Below the pieces are notes generated by a model. It was not told the DNA's origin, searched no databases, and saw only the letters and a list, made by a program, of their open reading frames with translations. Shown here one piece after another: positions 6,815 through 14,517 of a stretch of 19,848 nucleotides of DNA. Numbering within the stretch: position 1 is the first letter of the stretch; every line of letters begins with the position of its first letter. The DNA is from DATADD01 sp036258675 (GTDB lineage: Bacteria; Actinomycetota; CADDZG01; WHSQ01), in contig DATADD010000099.1 in assembly GCA_036258675.1 (NCBI GenBank), positions 1 through 19,848 on the forward strand, in the 5' to 3' direction. The position numbers and the translations under genes are program-made.

Positions 6815-8356
6815 ATGACGGTGGGCCCCCGGCCCCTGCCGTCCGGGCCCGCGGCCACGGAGAGTCGCGCGGAGGTCCTCGGCATGGCGCGCGGCGGGGG
6901 GGTCAGCCTCGCCGGCGCCCTCTTCAACCAGGGGATGCGCTTCGTCATCACTCTCCTGCTCGCCCGCTTGCTCGGGTCCGACGACGTCGGTCTGTACTTC
7001 CAGGCGTACGCGTTCCTCACTCTCCTGGACATCCTGGCGCTGAGCGGATTCAAGAAGGGGCTCACGAGGTACGTTGCAGTCCACCTCGCCGAGCAGGATC
7101 GAGCGTCTCTGGTCGGCACGGTCCGGCTCGGCCTCGGCGTGTCCTGCGGCGCCGCCGTGTTGCTCGCTGTGGTGCTGTACGCGGTGGCCGACATGGTCGC
7201 CGTCTCCGGCTTCGGCGATCCCCGTTTCGTCTTCCCCCTCCGTGTCGTGGCCGCGACTCTTCCGGCCACCGTCTTCACGGACGCGGCTCTCGCCGCCACC
7301 CAGGGGTGGCGCACGATGCGTCCGTACGCGCTCATCGGACTGGTGTTCGAGCCCGCGTGCCGCATCGTGTTGACGGTCGTCGCCCTCTCCGCCGGATGGG
7401 GGCTGCGGGGGGCGATGCTCGCCCTGTTCGCGACCAATGTCCTTGCCGCGATGCTCGCTGCGGGCGCTCTGCTCAAGCGCCTGCGGCCCAACCGGTCCCC
7501 GCCCGAGTACAAGCACTTGCGAGAGCTGTTCGGGTTCTCCAGCGTCAGCTGGGTGGCCACCCTCGCGTCCACGGGCCTCGTGTGGCTGGACACGCTTCTG
7601 CTCGGGCTGTTCGGGACCCCGGACGAGGTCGGGGTGTATCAGGTGGCCACTCGTCTCGTGCTGCTTGCGACCGTGTTCATGCAGCCCATCGGAGCCTCCT
7701 TCGCTCCGCGCGTCGCCGATCTCCACCAGAGGGGCAGACGAGATGCACTTCAGCACATCTATGCCCTGGCGACGAGTTGGATCCTGAGGATGTCCCTTCC
7801 GGCCTTCATCGTTCTGATCGTCTTTCCCTCGGAGCTGCTCTCGTTCTTCGGTCCCCGCTTCACCGCCGGGGCGACCGTGGCGGTCCTGCTGGCGATCGGA
7901 CAGCTCTTCGACGTCGCAACGGGACCCTGTGGCCACGTGCTGGTCATGTCCGGACGGCCCAGTCTCTCGATGGCCTCCAACATCTTCGGCCTCGTGCTGA
8001 ACGTTGCCCTGAACCTCTGGCTCATCCCCGCCTACGGGATCGTCGGGGCTGGGATCGCGTGGGCATCCTCCCTCGCCGTCATAAACGTCATGCGTGTGGC
8101 TCTTGTCTGGCGCGAGCTGGGTCTTCTGCCGATCGAGCGGGGTCTCCTCAGGGCCGCGCCGGCGGTCGGCGCAGCCGCATGCGTCGCCCTGACGACCCGC
8201 TGGATGATCGACGGGCCGTTCGGCCTGGCGGTGGGAGCATGTGCGGTCGTCGCCGTCTATCTCGTCGTGATCAAGGCCCTTGGGATCACGGCAGAGGACC
8301 GGCTGGTCCTTTCCATGTTGCGGCGGCGCCTCAAGGAGAGGAGTGCGGCCGCGTGA
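6815..8356 (+). CDS. Polysaccharide/lipid-linked glycan flippase (Wzx/MATE-MVF superfamily)
   Basis: The 513-residue protein is strongly hydrophobic, with about 12-14 predicted membrane segments. The first starts near residue 28 (GGGVSLAGALFNQGMRFVIT) and leads into LLLARLLGSDDVGLYFQAYA, which is typical of Wzx/RfbX-like exporters. A paired repeat appears near FGFSSVSWVATLASTG, as expected of MOP-superfamily proteins. The family flips undecaprenyl-linked oligosaccharides across the cytoplasmic membrane. The ATG is preceded by GAGG at five bases, and the stop overlaps the next gene's GTG (GTGA at 8353-8356). No Wzy polymerase is in the window, so repeat-unit polymerisation is not shown. Substrate is inferred from neighbours (GT2, sulfotransferase). 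Length is usual for the family. Confidence 0.9.
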   Translation: MTVGPRPLPSGPAATESRAEVLGMARGGGVSLAGALFNQGMRFVITLLLARLLGSDDVGLYFQAYAFLTLLDILALSGFKKGLTRYVAVHLAEQDRASLVGTVRLGLGVSCGAAVLLAVVLYAVADMVAVSGFGDPRFVFPLRVVAATLPATVFTDAALAATQGWRTMRPYALIGLVFEPACRIVLTVVALSAGWGLRGAMLALFATNVLAAMLAAGALLKRLRPNRSPPEYKHLRELFGFSSVSWVATLASTGLVWLDTLLLGLFGTPDEVGVYQVATRLVLLATVFMQPIGASFAPRVADLHQRGRRDALQHIYALATSWILRMSLPAFIVLIVFPSELLSFFGPRFTAGATVAVLLAIGQLFDVATGPCGHVLVMSGRPSLSMASNIFGLVLNVALNLWLIPAYGIVGAGIAWASSLAVINVMRVALVWRELGLLPIERGLLRAAPAVGAAACVALTTRWMIDGPFGLAVGACAVVAVYLVVIKALGITAEDRLVLSMLRRRLKERSAAA

Positions 8357-9336
8357 CGACGGCCGTCTCGACCGGGAGGACACCCGCCGACGAGCGCCGT
8401 CGCGCGGGATCCACCTTTCTGATATGCACGCTCAACCGACCGGAGGACCTGCAAGGCGCCCTGCACACGTTGCTGACGCAATCGGTATTGCCGCAGGAGG
8501 TCGTGATAGTCGACGCCAGCGAGGAGTCCTCGGAAGCACTCCTTCGTGCGATGACCAGCAAAGCCGGCGTCGGGCTCCAGTACCTCAGGACGACCCCGGG
8601 ACGCACCCGTCAGCTCAACCTCGGTGTGAAGGCCGCGCGCGGGGATCCCGTGTTCATCATCGACGACGACGTGCGGCTCGATCCGGAGTTCCACGCCGCG
8701 ATGCTGGACACGTTCGAAGCCGGTGGCGCAGACGTGGGCGGGGTTCAGGGCACGGTGATCAACGACACCTTCCGGTCCCTGCCTGCTCGCGCCTTCCGTG
8801 CTCTCTTCTTGCTCTCACGCCACACGCAGAACGACGACGGACGACTCTTGCCCTCCGGCTACTACACGACGCCGGTGAGGCCCACCGAAGTGCGCGAGGT
8901 GAAGGCGCTGCGTCTGTGCGGACTGGCTTTCAGGCGTCGGGTGTTCGACGAGTTCACCTTCGACGAGCGCCTCGAAGGCTATGCGCTCAAAGAGGACATC
9001 GATTTCTCCTATCGGGTGAGCCGCCGCTACCGCTTGCTCGTGTCACCCGAGGCCCGCTTCCGCCACCTCAAAGCGCCGAGCAGCAGGATCAGCGTGCGAT
9101 CCAAGTCGAAGATGCACGTCGTCAACAACTACCGCTTCTTCCGCAAGAACCTCGAGCGCACGATCCCTCAGAAGGCTGCGTTCATATGGGCGATGCTGGG
9201 TCGGTTGCTCTACGAGGCCGCCCGCTCGACCGTCAAGCGCGAGCCCGCCTACTTCCTCGGCTACCTCGATGGAGTCGTCGAGGTGCTCCGCCGCCGCAGG
9301 CGGGATCGGGGCAGGAGGAGACGGGAAGCCGGATGA
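8353..9336 (+). CDS. Glycosyltransferase family 2
   Basis: The 327-residue GT-A enzyme has FLICTLNRPEDL (22-33), VIVDASEES (51-59), GRTRQLNLGVKAARGD and the DxD-type metal/nucleotide motif FIIDDDVRLDPEF (101-113). LKEDIDFSYRVSRRY (212-226) holds the likely catalytic acidic pair (Glu214-Asp215). The C-terminus is basic (RRRRRDRGRRRREAG) and the stretch before it is moderately amphipathic, so membrane association is possible. No full membrane helix is evident. The GTG start at 8353 overlaps the flippase stop and has AGGAG nine bases upstream. A longer in-frame open stretch reaches back into the flippase gene but is out-of-frame shadow. Donor and acceptor sugars cannot be read from sequence. It presumably extends the glycan moved by the flippase. 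Confidence 0.9.
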   Translation: MTTAVSTGRTPADERRRAGSTFLICTLNRPEDLQGALHTLLTQSVLPQEVVIVDASEESSEALLRAMTSKAGVGLQYLRTTPGRTRQLNLGVKAARGDPVFIIDDDVRLDPEFHAAMLDTFEAGGADVGGVQGTVINDTFRSLPARAFRALFLLSRHTQNDDGRLLPSGYYTTPVRPTEVREVKALRLCGLAFRRRVFDEFTFDERLEGYALKEDIDFSYRVSRRYRLLVSPEARFRHLKAPSSRISVRSKSKMHVVNNYRFFRKNLERTIPQKAAFIWAMLGRLLYEAARSTVKREPAYFLGYLDGVVEVLRRRRRDRGRRRREAG

Positions 9337-9337
9337 T

Positions 9338-9342
9338 GGAGG
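9338..9342 (+). promoter_or_regulatory. Shine-Dalgarno favouring GTG 9351 over ATG 9333/9336
   Basis: GGAGG lies eight bases before GTG 9351, inside the reading frame opened by ATG 9333 or 9336. Those ATGs overlap the previous stop (ATGA) but their own GGAGGAG is 12 or more bases away. Both starts may be used; the difference is at most six residues. Confidence 0.45.
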
Positions 9343-9350
9343 AGGGGGCC

Positions 9351-10313
9351 GTGACAGGGCTCGTCCTCGGAGAGCCGTCGTTCGCGGCGCCGTTCGCGGC
9401 TCTGAAGGAGCACGACGTCAAGTGGCGCGTGCTCACGGCACGCGCCGGCGACCCCAGGATGCTCCGTCTGCAGATCGACGACGCAGGGGCGGCTCGGCGG
9501 GCGCTCGTATCCGGGGGCCTCATCTCGCTCGGACGGACCCGCGCGCGGGGGGAGGTCTTCGTCGGCTACGACGAGCGGCGCGATCTATGGCTGCGCGTCG
9601 AGGTGACGCCCGGTCTCGAAGCCGATCGTGGGCCTCGGCTGCAGCGTGCGTCCGCGACGGGGCGCCCGGCGCCACGCCGGGGATGGGGTGCGGCAAGGGC
9701 GGCCGCGGCGGGCCGCGGACTCAGCCTTGCTCTCGTTGCCCCCGACGGCGCCGGCAAGTCCACGCTCGCCGCCGGCTTGCGTGACGCGCTGCCCGTGCCG
9801 GTCCGGGTCGTCTACATGGGCATGCGGGACGACCTCGGCCGGCGTGCCGGGAGGTGGATGCTGCCTCGTCTCGCGCGCCACTGGCGGCGCTACCTGGAGG
9901 GGCGGTACCACGTGGCCCGAGGCAGGGTAGTCATCTTCGACCGCTACAGCTACGACGCTCTCCTCCCCGGCCCGCGCGCGCACGATCGCCTGCGAAGGGC
10001 TCGGCGGTGGATCTTCTCGCACGCGCTGCCGCCGCCACACCTGGGCGTCGTCCTGGATGCTCCCGGCGAGGTGATGTTCCGCCGCAAGGGGGAGCACGAC
10101 GTAGCCTCGCTCGAGCTTCGTCGCGGGCACTACCTCCGGCTGGCCGCGCGCATCCCGCGGCTTGTCGTGGTTGACGCCAGCCGCCCCCCCGAGGACGTTC
10201 GTCGAGACGTGAGCCGCCTGATGTGGCAAGCGTGGAAGCGCCACCGCTCCGCAGGAGGCGCGAGCGCTCCGGCGGGCCACCCAACGGCATCGACGAGGAG
10301 CTCTGGGCGATGA
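9351..10313 (+). CDS. Thymidylate-kinase-like P-loop kinase with extra N-terminal domain
   Basis: The 320-residue protein has a P-loop kinase in its second half: Walker A APDGAGKST (130-138), VYMGMRDDLGRRAG, and the TMPK-type motif VIFDRYSYD (194-202), ending near 295. It is larger than housekeeping thymidylate kinase (about 210 residues). The first 90 residues (KWRVLTARAGDPRMLRLQIDDAGAARRALVSGG, then EVFVGYDERRDLWLRVEV) resemble the layout of a nucleotidyltransferase fold found on similar kinases in glycan loci, but the catalytic acidic residues look degenerate. A Pro/Arg-rich linker follows. Inside a glycan operon the substrate is more likely a sugar or glycan hydroxyl than dTMP (inference). 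Its stop overlaps the sulfotransferase ATG (ATGA). The last about 20 residues are low-complexity. Confidence 0.78.
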   Translation: MTGLVLGEPSFAAPFAALKEHDVKWRVLTARAGDPRMLRLQIDDAGAARRALVSGGLISLGRTRARGEVFVGYDERRDLWLRVEVTPGLEADRGPRLQRASATGRPAPRRGWGAARAAAAGRGLSLALVAPDGAGKSTLAAGLRDALPVPVRVVYMGMRDDLGRRAGRWMLPRLARHWRRYLEGRYHVARGRVVIFDRYSYDALLPGPRAHDRLRRARRWIFSHALPPPHLGVVLDAPGEVMFRRKGEHDVASLELRRGHYLRLAARIPRLVVVDASRPPEDVRRDVSRLMWQAWKRHRSAGGASAPAGHPTASTRSSGR

Positions 10314-11212
10314 CGGACAGGTTGCCGAACCTTCTTATCGCCGGAGTGCCGAAGGCGGGTACCAGTTCGTTGTTCCGTTATCTCGCCCAGCACCCCGACA
10401 TCTGTGCTGCGAGCGTCAAGGAGATCCGCTACTTCAAGCCACTGCGCGCTCCCGATGGGAGGCTTGCACCCGTCGACGAGTACAGCAGGTACTTCTCGCA
10501 TTGCGGAGGCACCCGGTACGCGATGGAGGCCACGCCCTCCTACTGCTACGGGGGGAGACGGATGATCCAGGCGATCGTCGACATGCTCGATCGGCCCCGT
10601 GTCATCATCAGCTTGCGCAACCCTGTAGACAGGTTGTGGTCGGCCTATACGTTTCAGCGCACGAAAGGCAATCTCGGCAGCCGCACCACCTTCGACGACT
10701 ATCTCCTCCGGTGCGAGCAGAAGACGCAGGGCGTCGACACGGGTCCGTACTACGGCGGCATACAGATAGGGCTGTACGGCAACTACCTTTCCGACTGGTT
10801 CGACGCGCTCGGAGACGACACGCGCGTTGTCTTCACCGACGACCTGTTCGCCGATCCCGCCCGCGTGGTGGCCGAGATCTGCCGCTGGCTGGGGATCGAC
10901 GCTGCCGCTGCCGCGGGCTTCGACTATGTGGCACGGAACAAGACGGCGCACGCCAAGAACGTGACCTTCAGCCGATCGGCGCGAGCCGTCAAGCGGAGCG
11001 TCGACGGAGTGCTGCGCCGCGTGCCGGGCGCCAAGGACAGCCTGCGCCGGGTCTACAACGCCGTGAACACCGGAGATCTCCAAGAGCGGATGAGCGCGGA
11101 GTCGCGGCATCGTCTCGAGGAGCGGTTCTCCGCCTCCAACGCCGCGGTCGCCGAGCTGCTCCGCGACCGCGGCTACGAGCGACTCCCGGCGTGGCTCGAG
11201 GCGCGAGCGTGA
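10310..11212 (+). CDS. PAPS-dependent sulfotransferase
   Basis: The 300-residue protein has the 5'-phosphosulfate-binding loop GVPKAGTSSLF (12-22), KEIRYFKP (38-45) and the 3'-phosphate-binding stretch VIISLRNPVDRLWSAY (98-113), with Arg103 and Ser111 in the family positions. Later comes VFTDDLFADPARVVAEICRWLGI, the usual carboxyl-terminal family pattern. The family transfers sulfate from PAPS to hydroxyls or amines of sugars and lipids. It is most like the NDST/heparan-type bacterial branch. There is no signal peptide, so sulfation would happen in the cytoplasm before flipping. ATG 10310 overlaps the previous stop, with GAGGAG nine bases upstream; the frame is open further upstream, but that would overlap the kinase gene by about 90 bases. 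It closes the glycan operon. PAPS synthesis genes are not in the window. Confidence 0.92.
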   Translation: MTDRLPNLLIAGVPKAGTSSLFRYLAQHPDICAASVKEIRYFKPLRAPDGRLAPVDEYSRYFSHCGGTRYAMEATPSYCYGGRRMIQAIVDMLDRPRVIISLRNPVDRLWSAYTFQRTKGNLGSRTTFDDYLLRCEQKTQGVDTGPYYGGIQIGLYGNYLSDWFDALGDDTRVVFTDDLFADPARVVAEICRWLGIDAAAAAGFDYVARNKTAHAKNVTFSRSARAVKRSVDGVLRRVPGAKDSLRRVYNAVNTGDLQERMSAESRHRLEERFSASNAAVAELLRDRGYERLPAWLEARA

Positions 11213-11255
11213 AGGTCGAGAGAGCCCTGCGCGGGGCCGCCGCCGCGAGCAGCGC

Positions 11256-11308
11256 TCGCCGGCCGCCTCCGGGGGCTCCGGCGACCGCGCGCTCTGGGCC
11301 CGCGCGCG
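11256..11308 (+). terminator. Two GC-rich hairpins between the glycan and catabolic operons
   Basis: Two perfect 7-bp stems follow the sulfotransferase: TCGCCGG/CCGGCGA (11256-11262 and 11278-11284) and CGCGCGC/GCGCGCG (11286-11292 and 11302-11308). Neither is followed by a T run, so this is not a classic intrinsic terminator. Such tail-less hairpins are reported as terminators in high-GC actinobacteria. The position, between two functional blocks, is the main support. The rest of this 132-base gap shows nothing else besides the next gene's ribosome site. Confidence 0.3.
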
Positions 11309-11344
11309 TGCCGTAGCCTCACACCCCCCTACGGAAGGCTTGAC

Positions 11345-13462
11345 GTGGAGAGACCCGTCTACTTCGATGCCTGGTTCCCGCGCCAGCACTGCTACCACCC
11401 GAGCCTGCCCCCGCGCCGCCTGCGCATGGTCGAGGAGCTCGTCGAGCTCGAGGCGACGATGCTCGTGTGGTCGGCCCTCGGAGGCGGCTCCATCTCTCTG
11501 CCCTACCTCGAGCAGGAGGCCTTCGGCGGTGTGGACGAGCGGCTGCGCTTCTACGGCTTCGTCAACGACAGCGAGTTCATCGCCGCGTGCCAGCGCGCCG
11601 GGATCGCGGTCTTCGGGATCGTCTTCGAGGTGCAGGGATGGGAGCTCCCCGTCGAGCTCGACGACGACGAGAGCACGGTGCTCGCGCTGAACGAGCTGCG
11701 GGGCGCGGGCAAGAGGGGCTGGCTCGGGCTGCGGGAGTTCTCGCAGGACCGCTACCCGAAGCTGTGGCCCCCCTTCGAGAGCTACTTTCCGGGAGGGCTG
11801 GTGAACAGCGACGGCGACGCGGTCACCGACCTCATGGAGGAGTGCTGCTCGCGCGACATCACCGGCGCGCCCTGCCACGCGCGCTGGGTCGAGTGCCCCG
11901 ACCGCGAGCACTTCTGCTACGCGATGGACCGCAACAACCCGGTGTGGCGGGAGTACCTCAAGGCGATCATCCGCATCCAGATCGACGCGGGTGTCGACGG
12001 CGTCCAGCTCGACGAGGCCGAGCTCCCCATCACGAGCCTCCAGTACGGCGGGTGCTTCTGCAAGGACTGCATGAAGGGCTTCCGCAGCTACCTGCGCGAC
12101 CTTCCGGCAGAGCAACGGCCCCCGCAGCTCGAGGGCGAGGACCTCGAGCGCTGGCACTACGGCGACTGGCTGCGCGCACGGGGCTACGACTTCCGCACGG
12201 ATCAGCAGGACACGCCGTTGTTCTGGGACTACCTGCGCTTCCAGCGGCGAGCCATAACGCGCTACTTCGGAGAGCTCGCCGACTACGCGCGCGCCTACGC
12301 CGCCGAGCGCGGGCGCGACATCTCGGTCTCGGGCAACTTCTTCAATCTCTTCGACCACTACTACTCGCTCGAGCCGAAGGTCGACGTGATCATCACCGAG
12401 ATGCGCAACACGACGTACCGGCAGCCGGCCTGGTACCGGTACGTCGCCGGGTTCGCGGGGCGTAAGCCTGTGGTCGTGGTCGAGAATCCCTACGGGGGCG
12501 TCGTGCCCGAGCTCGTGGAGAAGCTCAACGCAGGCGGCGGCCGGGACCTGTTCCGCCTCTCGGTCTACGAGGCCGCCGCTCTGGGAGCGAGGATGAGCAT
12601 CCCCTACGGCGCGTGGCTCGGAAGCGTCGTGCAGGACTCCTTCTACGCGCCGCACGACCTCTGTGTGGAGGTCGCGCGCTTCCTCGCGCGCAACGAGTCG
12701 CTGTTCGGGACCGAGACGCTCTCGGAGGTCGGCGTCGTGTTCAGCGTCGAGTCCAACTTCCAAGCGATGGCGCGCCGCGATCTCTTCGCCGACAACCGGA
12801 CCAACGTGTCCGGCGAGCAGGACATCCTCTTCTGGAGCGTGTGCGACGCGCTCAGCTCCGCCGTGCAGCCCTACGACGTCGTCATGTTCCCCGACGAAGA
12901 GCTGCGCACCGACTCGCTCGAGCCCGGCGACCTCGCCCGCTACCGCGTCCTCGTCCTGCCCCTGTGCACTCACCTGACCGCGCGCCAGGCGGATCTCCTC
13001 GAGGGCTACCTGGCCGCCGGGGGGCGAACGGTCGCCCTCGGTCCGCTCGGCGCCAACCTCGGCGGACGCGCCGCCGCGCTGATGCGCCACCCCGGGGCGA
13101 CGGCCGCCGAGCCGAGCGAGGTCGCGTCGCTGCAGACGCTGCTCGGCGCGCCGCAGGTCAGGGTCGCCGGCGACGACGACATCGCACTCAACATCCAGCG
13201 GACCGGGCAGGGCGCCGCCCTCCACCTCGTCCGCTACGGGTACTCGGCCGACGAGGACCGGATCCCGCGCCTCGACCGGCTGGAGCTGAGCGTGAGGATG
13301 CCGGGCCACCTCGGCGCGCCGGAGGTGCACGCGCCCGACCGCCCCCCCTCCCTCGAGCACCGCGTCGCGGACGGCGAGCACGTCCTCGTTCTGCGCGACG
13401 TCCCCCTCTACTGCATCGTCTCGTTCGCCGCCGCGGGTGGGGAGGCGCGCCGGCGGGGATAG
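11345..13462 (+). CDS. Glycoside hydrolase, GH42-like TIM barrel with beta-galactosidase trimerisation domain
   Basis: The 705-residue protein starts directly with a barrel strand (VYFDAWFPRQ) and has no signal peptide, so it should act in the cytoplasm on imported oligosaccharides. Residues about 1-430 form a TIM-barrel hydrolase: AGVDGVQLDEAELP (217-230) carries candidate acid residues Asp223/Glu224/Glu226, followed by the cysteine-rich CFCKDCMKGFRSYL often seen in GHL6/GH42-related putative hydrolases. Later barrel strands include ISVSGNFFN and DVIITEMRNT. Residues about 510-600 (RYRVLVLPLCTHLTARQADLLEGYLAAGGRTVALG) match the glutamine-amidotransferase-like trimerisation domain of GH42 enzymes. 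Specificity cannot be read; beta-galactosidase is not assured. GGAAGG six bases before the GTG supports the start. It is the first gene of the catabolic run. Confidence 0.85.
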   Translation: MERPVYFDAWFPRQHCYHPSLPPRRLRMVEELVELEATMLVWSALGGGSISLPYLEQEAFGGVDERLRFYGFVNDSEFIAACQRAGIAVFGIVFEVQGWELPVELDDDESTVLALNELRGAGKRGWLGLREFSQDRYPKLWPPFESYFPGGLVNSDGDAVTDLMEECCSRDITGAPCHARWVECPDREHFCYAMDRNNPVWREYLKAIIRIQIDAGVDGVQLDEAELPITSLQYGGCFCKDCMKGFRSYLRDLPAEQRPPQLEGEDLERWHYGDWLRARGYDFRTDQQDTPLFWDYLRFQRRAITRYFGELADYARAYAAERGRDISVSGNFFNLFDHYYSLEPKVDVIITEMRNTTYRQPAWYRYVAGFAGRKPVVVVENPYGGVVPELVEKLNAGGGRDLFRLSVYEAAALGARMSIPYGAWLGSVVQDSFYAPHDLCVEVARFLARNESLFGTETLSEVGVVFSVESNFQAMARRDLFADNRTNVSGEQDILFWSVCDALSSAVQPYDVVMFPDEELRTDSLEPGDLARYRVLVLPLCTHLTARQADLLEGYLAAGGRTVALGPLGANLGGRAAALMRHPGATAAEPSEVASLQTLLGAPQVRVAGDDDIALNIQRTGQGAALHLVRYGYSADEDRIPRLDRLELSVRMPGHLGAPEVHAPDRPPSLEHRVADGEHVLVLRDVPLYCIVSFAAAGGEARRRG

Positions 13463-13468
13463 CCTTAC

Positions 13469-13512
13469 CAGCGTGGAGGACATCCAAGACAGCGTGGAGG
13501 ACATCCAAGACA
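13469..13512 (+). repeat. Exact 21-bp tandem duplication upstream of the dehydrogenase gene
   Basis: A 21-base unit beginning GCGTGGAGGACATCC at 13471 is repeated without change at 13492; the two preceding bases also match, giving about 2.1 copies. Each copy holds GTGGAGG. In one frame the unit encodes a heptad (VEDIQDS, VEDIQDI). It fills much of the gap between the hydrolase stop and the dehydrogenase start. Confidence 0.9.
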
Positions 13513-13541
13513 TCGACAGCACCCACACCGCGCGCGCGTGA
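13473..13541 (+). CDS. Possible 22-residue ORF across the tandem repeat
   Basis: GTG at 13473 opens a 22-residue frame: two near-identical heptads VEDIQDS/VEDIQDI, then DSTHTARA. Its TGA overlaps the dehydrogenase GTG as GTGA (13538-13541). This would provide coupling for a dehydrogenase start that otherwise has no Shine-Dalgarno. The ORF itself has only a weak G-rich run upstream, so translation is uncertain. No homologue is recognised. Confidence 0.25.
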   Translation: MEDIQDSVEDIQDIDSTHTARA

Positions 13542-14485
13542 AGGTCGCCGTTCTCGCGGGCCCGCGGGCCCTCGACGTGGTCGAGGAGGCGGTGCCCGAC
13601 ATCGCCCCCCACGAGGTCCTCGTGCGCGTGGCCGCGTGCGGGGTGTGCGCCTCCGAGCTCGACATGTGGGAGGGCAAGGGCAGCGTCGCGTTCCCCTGGT
13701 TCCCCGGCCACGAGGTCAGCGGCACGGTGGAGAAGGTCGGCGACGAGGTGACCTCGCTCGCGCCCGGCACCCCCGTGGCCGTGTGGGTCACCGAGCGCGG
13801 CTACGCGGAGTACGTCGCCGTGCCCGCCGCGCACTGCTTCCCGGCCCGCGACGTCCCCCTCGACCTCGCGCTCGGGGAGCCGCTCGCGTGCGCCGTGAAC
13901 GCGGTCGAGCTCACGGCCCCGGCGCTCGGCGACGACGTCGTGATCGTGGGGGCCGGCTTCATGGGCAACCTCGTGCAGAAGCTCGTCTCGCTCAAGGGCC
14001 CGCGCCGCGTGATAGTTGCCGACACGCGCCCGGACGCCCTCGCGCGCGCCGAGCGACTGGGCGCAGACCGCGTCGTCGACGTCGCGCGGGAGTCCCTCGC
14101 CGAGGCCGTCGCGGGGGAGACGGACGGAGCGGGCGCCGACGTCTCGTTCGAGGTGACCGGCGTTCAGGGACCCCTCGGCGTTCTCGGGGACGTGACGCGC
14201 ATGAGCGGCAAGATCGCGATCGTGGGATACCACCAGGGTGGCGACCGGTCGCTTCCCCTGGCGCGGTGGAACTGGATGGCGTTCGAGATCGTCAACGCCC
14301 ATTTCCGCGACCGCGCGACGATCCTGCGCGGGATGCGCGTCGGCATGCGGTTGCTGACCTCGGGACGGGTCGCGTTGGACGAGCTCGTGACCCATCGCTA
14401 TCCGCTCGAGGACATCGGGAGCGCGTTCGAGACGGCGCACGCCAAGCCCGACGGCTTCGTGAAGGCAACGGTCTCGGTGGGCTGA
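13538..14485 (+). CDS. Zinc-type MDR (alcohol/polyol) dehydrogenase lacking the structural-zinc lobe
   Basis: The 315-residue protein belongs to the medium-chain dehydrogenase/reductase family. Catalytic-zinc candidates are Cys37 in AACGVCASE, His58-Glu59 in FPGHEVSG and Glu114 in GEPLACAV. The Rossmann motif is VIVGAGFMGN (135-144), with acidic Asp162 after strand 2 (VIVADTRPD), which favours NAD over NADP. The four-cysteine structural-zinc loop normally found around residues 85-115 in alcohol/sorbitol dehydrogenases is absent, and the protein is about 30 residues shorter than those. The family oxidises alcohols or polyols to aldehydes or ketones. In this context a sugar or polyol is the likely substrate (inference). 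The GTG start has no clear ribosome site and abuts a tandem repeat and mini-ORF. The next gene begins 32 bases downstream. Confidence 0.88.
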   Translation: MKVAVLAGPRALDVVEEAVPDIAPHEVLVRVAACGVCASELDMWEGKGSVAFPWFPGHEVSGTVEKVGDEVTSLAPGTPVAVWVTERGYAEYVAVPAAHCFPARDVPLDLALGEPLACAVNAVELTAPALGDDVVIVGAGFMGNLVQKLVSLKGPRRVIVADTRPDALARAERLGADRVVDVARESLAEAVAGETDGAGADVSFEVTGVQGPLGVLGDVTRMSGKIAIVGYHQGGDRSLPLARWNWMAFEIVNAHFRDRATILRGMRVGMRLLTSGRVALDELVTHRYPLEDIGSAFETAHAKPDGFVKATVSVG

Positions 14486-14502
14486 CGGCAGACGCCGAGG
14501 AC

Positions 14503-14510
14503 AAGGAGGG
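14503..14510 (+). promoter_or_regulatory. Near-perfect Shine-Dalgarno of the ferritin-like gene
   Basis: AAGGAGGG lies seven bases before ATG 14518. It fixes the start of the ferritin-like protein, whose frame is otherwise open far upstream as shadow sequence. It is one of the strongest ribosome sites in the window, suggesting high translation. Confidence 0.85.
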
Positions 14511-14517
14511 ACAAGAG

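Noticed and set aside
5473..8383. Long minus-strand open frames opposite the phosphodiesterase and flippase genes
   Set aside because: Low-complexity composition, no recognisable motifs, and both opposite plus-strand genes have clear family signatures and ribosome sites.
11209..11316. Small ORF of 35 codons overlapping the sulfotransferase stop (GTGA)
   Set aside because: The product is Ala/Arg/Pro low complexity, and the sequence is better explained by the GC-rich hairpins in this gap.
10130..14440. A 1436-codon open frame on the minus strand
   Set aside because: It runs antisense to well-supported sulfotransferase, hydrolase and dehydrogenase genes and has a biased composition (Arg, Gly, Glu, His, Val) with no domain. 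It is a by-product of high GC at codon third positions.
12613..14517. N-terminal extension of the ferritin-like frame by more than 600 codons
   Set aside because: The extension is Arg/Pro-rich shadow of the hydrolase and dehydrogenase genes, and AAGGAGGG seven bases before ATG 14518 fixes the real start.
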